From: Owenia fusiformis
Taxonomy: Eukaryota; Annelida; Polychaeta; Sabellida; Oweniidae
NCBI GenBank assembly: GCA_903813345.2
Contig: CAIIXF020000003.1
Location: 24,071,248-24,135,247, forward strand
Length of the DNA: 64,000 bases
Direction of reading: 5' to 3'
Notes under the pieces: model-generated
Seen by the model: the letters and a program-made list of their open reading frames with translations, nothing else
What the model was told of the DNA's origin: nothing
Databases searched by the model: none
Translations under genes and position numbers: made by a program
Shown: piece after piece, positions 60,425-64,000 of the stretch
Layout: each line of letters begins with the position of its first letter
Numbering within the stretch: position 1 is the stretch's first letter

Positions 60425-61850
60425 AGTGATGACATAAACAGATCCACTTGAGTGTATTTTTGGAGGTCACTATGTTGTTTTCAGATGGGAAGTTAAATGT
60501 AGCCCTTTAAGTAAACAGTATATATTGTCTAGTATAAGATATTATAGAGGCTCCCGGAAATCTCACCCCATATCATTTTAAAATTATATGAAATTTGCAG
60601 ATGGACTTTAGTCTGTTATCTAATATAATATGGCCAAGACAGAAGTTAATGTTCTATTATATAGTAAAATTAATAAGTGATAAAAATTAATTAAATAGTA
60701 CAAGTTAGAAAAGTGTTATTAATAAGGTACAACAATAAGGGTACTACGACTAACCCTCATGATTCTGCTTTGGAAAACTTGCCAATTTCTTTTTCATACA
60801 TACTACTTGCCGATGTGACGTAAATATATCCTGTGTTTTCATGCTGTAAAATACAGAAGAATTATTTCACTTATAAAGTATCATCATGATTACAATCAAA
60901 GAATAAAAATAATATGAACTCTTATCATATTTTAGGCTTCTGTTGCAAAACCATTTAAAACTCTTATTGTAATGATTTCTCATAAAATAAAGATTACATC
61001 TCAAGTTGTCAACATTGTTTTCAAATAACGCGCCATCTGATGATAATACTGGTTCTATAAAAAAATTATTTATTCAATTTGAATCCCTACATAATATTAC
61101 AGAACCATCACCATCTTCATTAATTGAAAAATCCAACATTTGATTTACCAACCGCAGAGGTAAGGATGAAATGTGGACTTCTGTGCTGGGGGAGAATGTT
61201 CCAACACCAGGAAGTGATCAGCACCTATAAGTGCCGCTCAGTTACTCATTATGCTAACTATCAGTTTCTTTTCACTTTGAAGCATTATTCTATTGAGGGG
61301 CACAATACTGACATTTGTGACATGAAAGTCAATTGTGAATGGCACACTTTTATATGATGTTTTATAATGAAAATGCCATGGTATTTATGATTCCCCCAAA
61401 CATAGTAAAAACATTCAATTTTTTATACAAATCCCAGGTTTTTCCCTCAAAAATTACTTTAGTACTCTAGTGCGTCTTTTTTAATTTTATTCCTCTCAAG
61501 ATTTACAAATCAGACCATTGAGAACACCTGAAAATCTATTTCTTTCATAATTATTGAAGAAATTTTTCTTAAGGGTTAGTTCTAAGAGATGTGACATTTG
61601 AAAATATAGACCGTGTCATGGCTACTTTAGATCCTGTAGTTCGCTCATTAACAAAGTCATCAGCAGCCCACACAATATTTTATACAACCATTAGAGGAAC
61701 TTTTAAGCAACTATTAATGATAGGGCCACCTTTTTCCTGTGGCTATGTTTACATAAAATGGATTAAAATATGGATCATTACAAAAAAACAAAAAATAAAG
61801 CCAAAAACTGCATTGATAATATTACAAATTCTAACAAAAATACCTGTGCA
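60425..61850. other. unique DNA, no gene recognised
   Basis: Plus frames of 77 (61124-61357) and 105 codons (61591-61908). The latter runs into MITE B2 and has no domain I know. Both are within chance expectation. Confidence 0.35.
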
Positions 61851-61853
61851 TAT

Positions 61854-62028
61854 TGAACATTTTTGCAGAGAAAAACTGTTCAGTGTTAGTAGGTGTTCAC
61901 CAAAGTGAGGATGATTATACAGGAGTCAGTAGAGAATGTGTGGGGGAAGGGTGTCTACTAGAGACAGGTGTTTACTAGAGACAGGTGTTCACTAGAGAGA
62001 GGTGTTCACTTAGACAGGTTTAACTGTA
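61854..62028 (+). mobile_element. MITE family B, copy 2
   Basis: Contains TTCAGTGTTAGTAGGTGTTC, GGGTGTCTACTAGAGACAGG repeated, GTGTTCACTAGAGAGAGGTG and the terminus TTAGACAGGTTTAACTGTA. Aligns with 38315-38474. Confidence 0.85.
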
Positions 62029-62134
62029 ATTTGTCAATTTTGACCAAAAGTTTGGTAGTAAAATATTTAGGGGTATAATTACAGAATCATGTTTGAGGTA
62101 AACATACTGCTACTATTGTAGTCTTGCTTCAAGA

Positions 62135-62144
62135 CCCCCCCCCC
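62135..62144. repeat. poly-C run
   Basis: Ten consecutive C. Confidence 0.9.
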
Positions 62145-62329
62145 TCCTACTTCAACAATTTTCCTCACTAAAATATAAGTGCTATTTTTGAGCAATCTAA
62201 TGAGTGTCACAAATGTCTGGCCAGCCAAAATGCCTCACCTACCTGTTATTGAAGTAGATAAGGTGTGATTCAAAATCTTGAAACTATTGAAAAGAGTTAT
62301 TAAATATTAGGCATGTACCAAATTATTTT

Positions 62330-62525
62330 GCGCCTCTTCCAACCCCTTTGGTGTGCCCCAAAAAGAACTGAGCCCAAAATCTGTTTCTTCTCACACAAAT
62401 TGGGCATTTTAGGTAACAACTTGGCATTACAGGGATTTTTTTAATTTTGAGCCTATTTTTAAGAAGTTGAGCCCAATTTCGGAAATGTTTGCCCCTCTCC
62501 CTCTTGATTTCCAGATCCGCTCCTG
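62330..62525. mobile_element. MITE family G relic, one end recognisable
   Basis: The right end CCAGATCCGCTCCTG is the complement of CAGGAGCGGATCTGG. The interior has repeated GAGCCCAAAATC, TTGGGCATTTT and GAGCCCAATTTCGG. The left end is not recognisable. Confidence 0.5.
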
Positions 62526-62728
62526 ATGTAGTGTAATACTAGGTTAAGATTGAGATAAGAGGGAGTGGGGTTTTATGGATTCCATATACTCTATTATCTC
62601 AAACATTGGATAAAGATGGACTGCAGTAAATCAGAATGGGGAAGGGTGGGGGAGCTCAACCAAACCTGGCCTAATATCAATATATTTCTCTACCAGTTTC
62701 TCTGTTATCTTGATACTCATTTCTGTAA

Positions 62729-62919
62729 AAGGCCCGTAGCAAGCTTTTGCCAAGGGGTTTACATTTCAAAAAATTCGAGGGGGGGTTCATATTTGAAAAC
62801 TTAAGCCTAAAACCACTTGAAAAGTGCTCAGAATGGTGAAAAGCTACATGATTTTGAAAGAATTTTTGGCCAGGGGGATTCGCTCAATCCCTGAACCCCT
62901 CCCCATGGGTACGGGCCTG
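62729..62919. mobile_element. MITE family E, copy 2
   Basis: Left end AAGGCCCGTAGCAAGCTTTT, right end GGGTACGGGCCTG. Inner GAAAAGTGCTCAGAATGGTG and GATTTTGAAAGAATTTTTGG match copy 1 at 34.4 kb. The target duplication is no longer clear. Confidence 0.85.
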
Positions 62920-62924
62920 TACCA

Positions 62925-63250
62925 CATATGTTTTACTCTAGAACATAATTATGCACAACCGATTCTCAAGAGATATATAAAAACATAGGTGCTCAATTAT
63001 TACATAATTCAATTGTTTTAAGTTTCGATCAACCTCAAGCTTTTATCAGTTTATAGTATGATGATTAGTCGTGATAAAGAAAAAGGTTAAAAGCTTTTCC
63101 ATTTATCTAAAAGGTAGATTACTGGCGGTACAGGGTGACCAAGAAAAAGCCAACACTCTGGTATGATTTGATCTATTGGACACTTTATCTGCACAAGAAA
63201 ATTCAAGACATCACTACCACATTGAGAGTTCCCCCCTTACTCTCAATTTA
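62925..63250. other. unique spacer
   Basis: No feature recognised. Confidence 0.4.
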
Positions 63251-63252
63251 CT

Positions 63253-64000
63253 TTGAGGTATGATGACAAGACTCACACCATGGCACTTCACATCCTTCCT
63301 TCCACATACTTTCTATTACTATAAGGAATGGTGGAAAGACTCCCATCATGGGGCATGAGATCCTAACTTCTAGGCACCCATCATAAACTATTATATAAGG
63401 TATGATGACAAGACTCCCACCAGGGATATGAGATCTTTACTTCTAAGCACCCGTCATAAACTATCATATAAAATATGATGACAAGACTCCCACCAAGGGG
63501 GTATGGGATCTTTACTTTTAGGCACTCATCATTAACTATTATAAAAGGTATTATGACAAGACTCTCACCAAAGGGCATGAGATTCTTACTTCTAGGCACC
63601 CACCCGTCATAAACTCTTATATAAGGTATTATGACAAGACTCTCACAAAAGGGCATGAGATCCTTATTTCTAGGCACCCGTCATAAACTATTATATAAGG
63701 TATGATGAAAAGACTCCCACCAGGGGCATGAGATCCTTACTTCTAGACACCTGTCATAAACTATTATATAAGTATGATGACAAGACTCTCACCAAAAGGT
63801 ATGATATCCTTACTTCTAGGTACCCATCATAAACTATTAAATAAGGTATTATGAAAAGACTCCCACCGAAGGGCATGAGATCCTTACTTCTAGGCACCCG
63901 TCATAAACTATTACATAAGGTATGATGAAAAGACTCCCACCAAAGGGCATGAGATGCTTACTTCTAGGCACACGTCATAAACAATGATATAAGGTTTGAT
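63253..64000 (+). repeat. 74-bp tandem array, about 9 copies, cut by right edge
   Basis: The unit is GATGACAAGACTCCCACCAA plus AGGGCATGAGATCCTTACTT, CTAGGCACCCGTCATAAACT and ATTATATAAGGTAT. Period 73-74 was checked at 63404, 63477 and 63551. The first copy is diverged. The array is still regular at position 64000, so it continues outside the window. The 98-codon minus frame is an artefact. Confidence 0.95.

Noticed and set aside
61591-61908. 105-codon plus frame
   Set aside because: It runs into MITE B copy 2 and has no domain or splice context.
1-64000. CRISPR array
   Set aside because: All repeats are head-to-tail tandem units without unique spacers of constant length, and the DNA is of animal type.
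1-64000. tRNA or rRNA genes
   Set aside because: No cloverleaf with a GGTTCGAATCC-like arm and no conserved rRNA segment was seen on either strand.

Overview
This window looks like intergenic or intronic DNA from an animal, most likely a marine invertebrate. It is strongly AT-rich (about two thirds A+T by eye). No reading frame outside tandem repeats is longer than chance predicts at this composition, and there is no operon-like gene packing. It is dense in minisatellites and short inverted-repeat transposon relics. A lophotrochozoan such as a mollusc is my best guess, from the general style of the repeats only. I recognise no protein, tRNA, rRNA or CRISPR array.

Layout: purine-rich repeats (1-390); a near-perfect 68-bp tandem array (1363-1770); a possible terminal-inverted-repeat (TIR) element (1925-2655); long unique AT-rich DNA with a small CpG-rich patch near 5.1-5.3 kb; then minisatellites at 10.3-10.9 (about 150 bp), 13.1-13.5, 14.5-14.8 (24 bp), 20.8-21.3 (24 bp), 22.1-23.5 (65 bp), 25.0-25.3, 26.0-26.7 (30 then 24 bp), 29.8-30.7 (45 then 35 bp), 32.8-33.3 (22 bp), 37.0-37.9 (about 44 bp), 38.7-40.8 (85 bp, about 25 copies), 44.5-45.0 (54 bp), 53.2-53.4, 54.1-54.5, 55.7-56.5 and 63.3-64.0 kb (74 bp, running off the right edge).

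Between the arrays lie several families of short non-autonomous mobile elements. (A/B/C) MITEs have TACAGTAAAACCTG-type ends, the CAGT start and TA flank of Tc1/mariner or pogo relatives. (D) Two 170-180-bp TIR elements occur at 35.2 and 51.7 kb. (E) Two elements have CAGGCCC ends, one with a perfect 5-bp target duplication. (F) One element has CAGGGCTCTC ends and a 5-bp duplication. (G) Relics have CAGGNGTGGATC-type ends. Fold-back hairpins lie at 27.5, 28.2, 29.4 and 35.9 kb. A seventh group, seven copies of a SINE-like element with the core GTCACCACCTGCCATTTG, all lies in one orientation.

The most interesting feature is the link between transposon ends and satellites. The 85-bp satellite at 38.7-40.8 kb carries the 3' terminus of the adjacent MITE in every unit, and other arrays sit directly beside MITEs or SINE-like copies. 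This is consistent with transposon-seeded satellite birth. Almost all long open frames here are artefacts of repeat units, either with periods divisible by three or with units that are stop-free in every frame.
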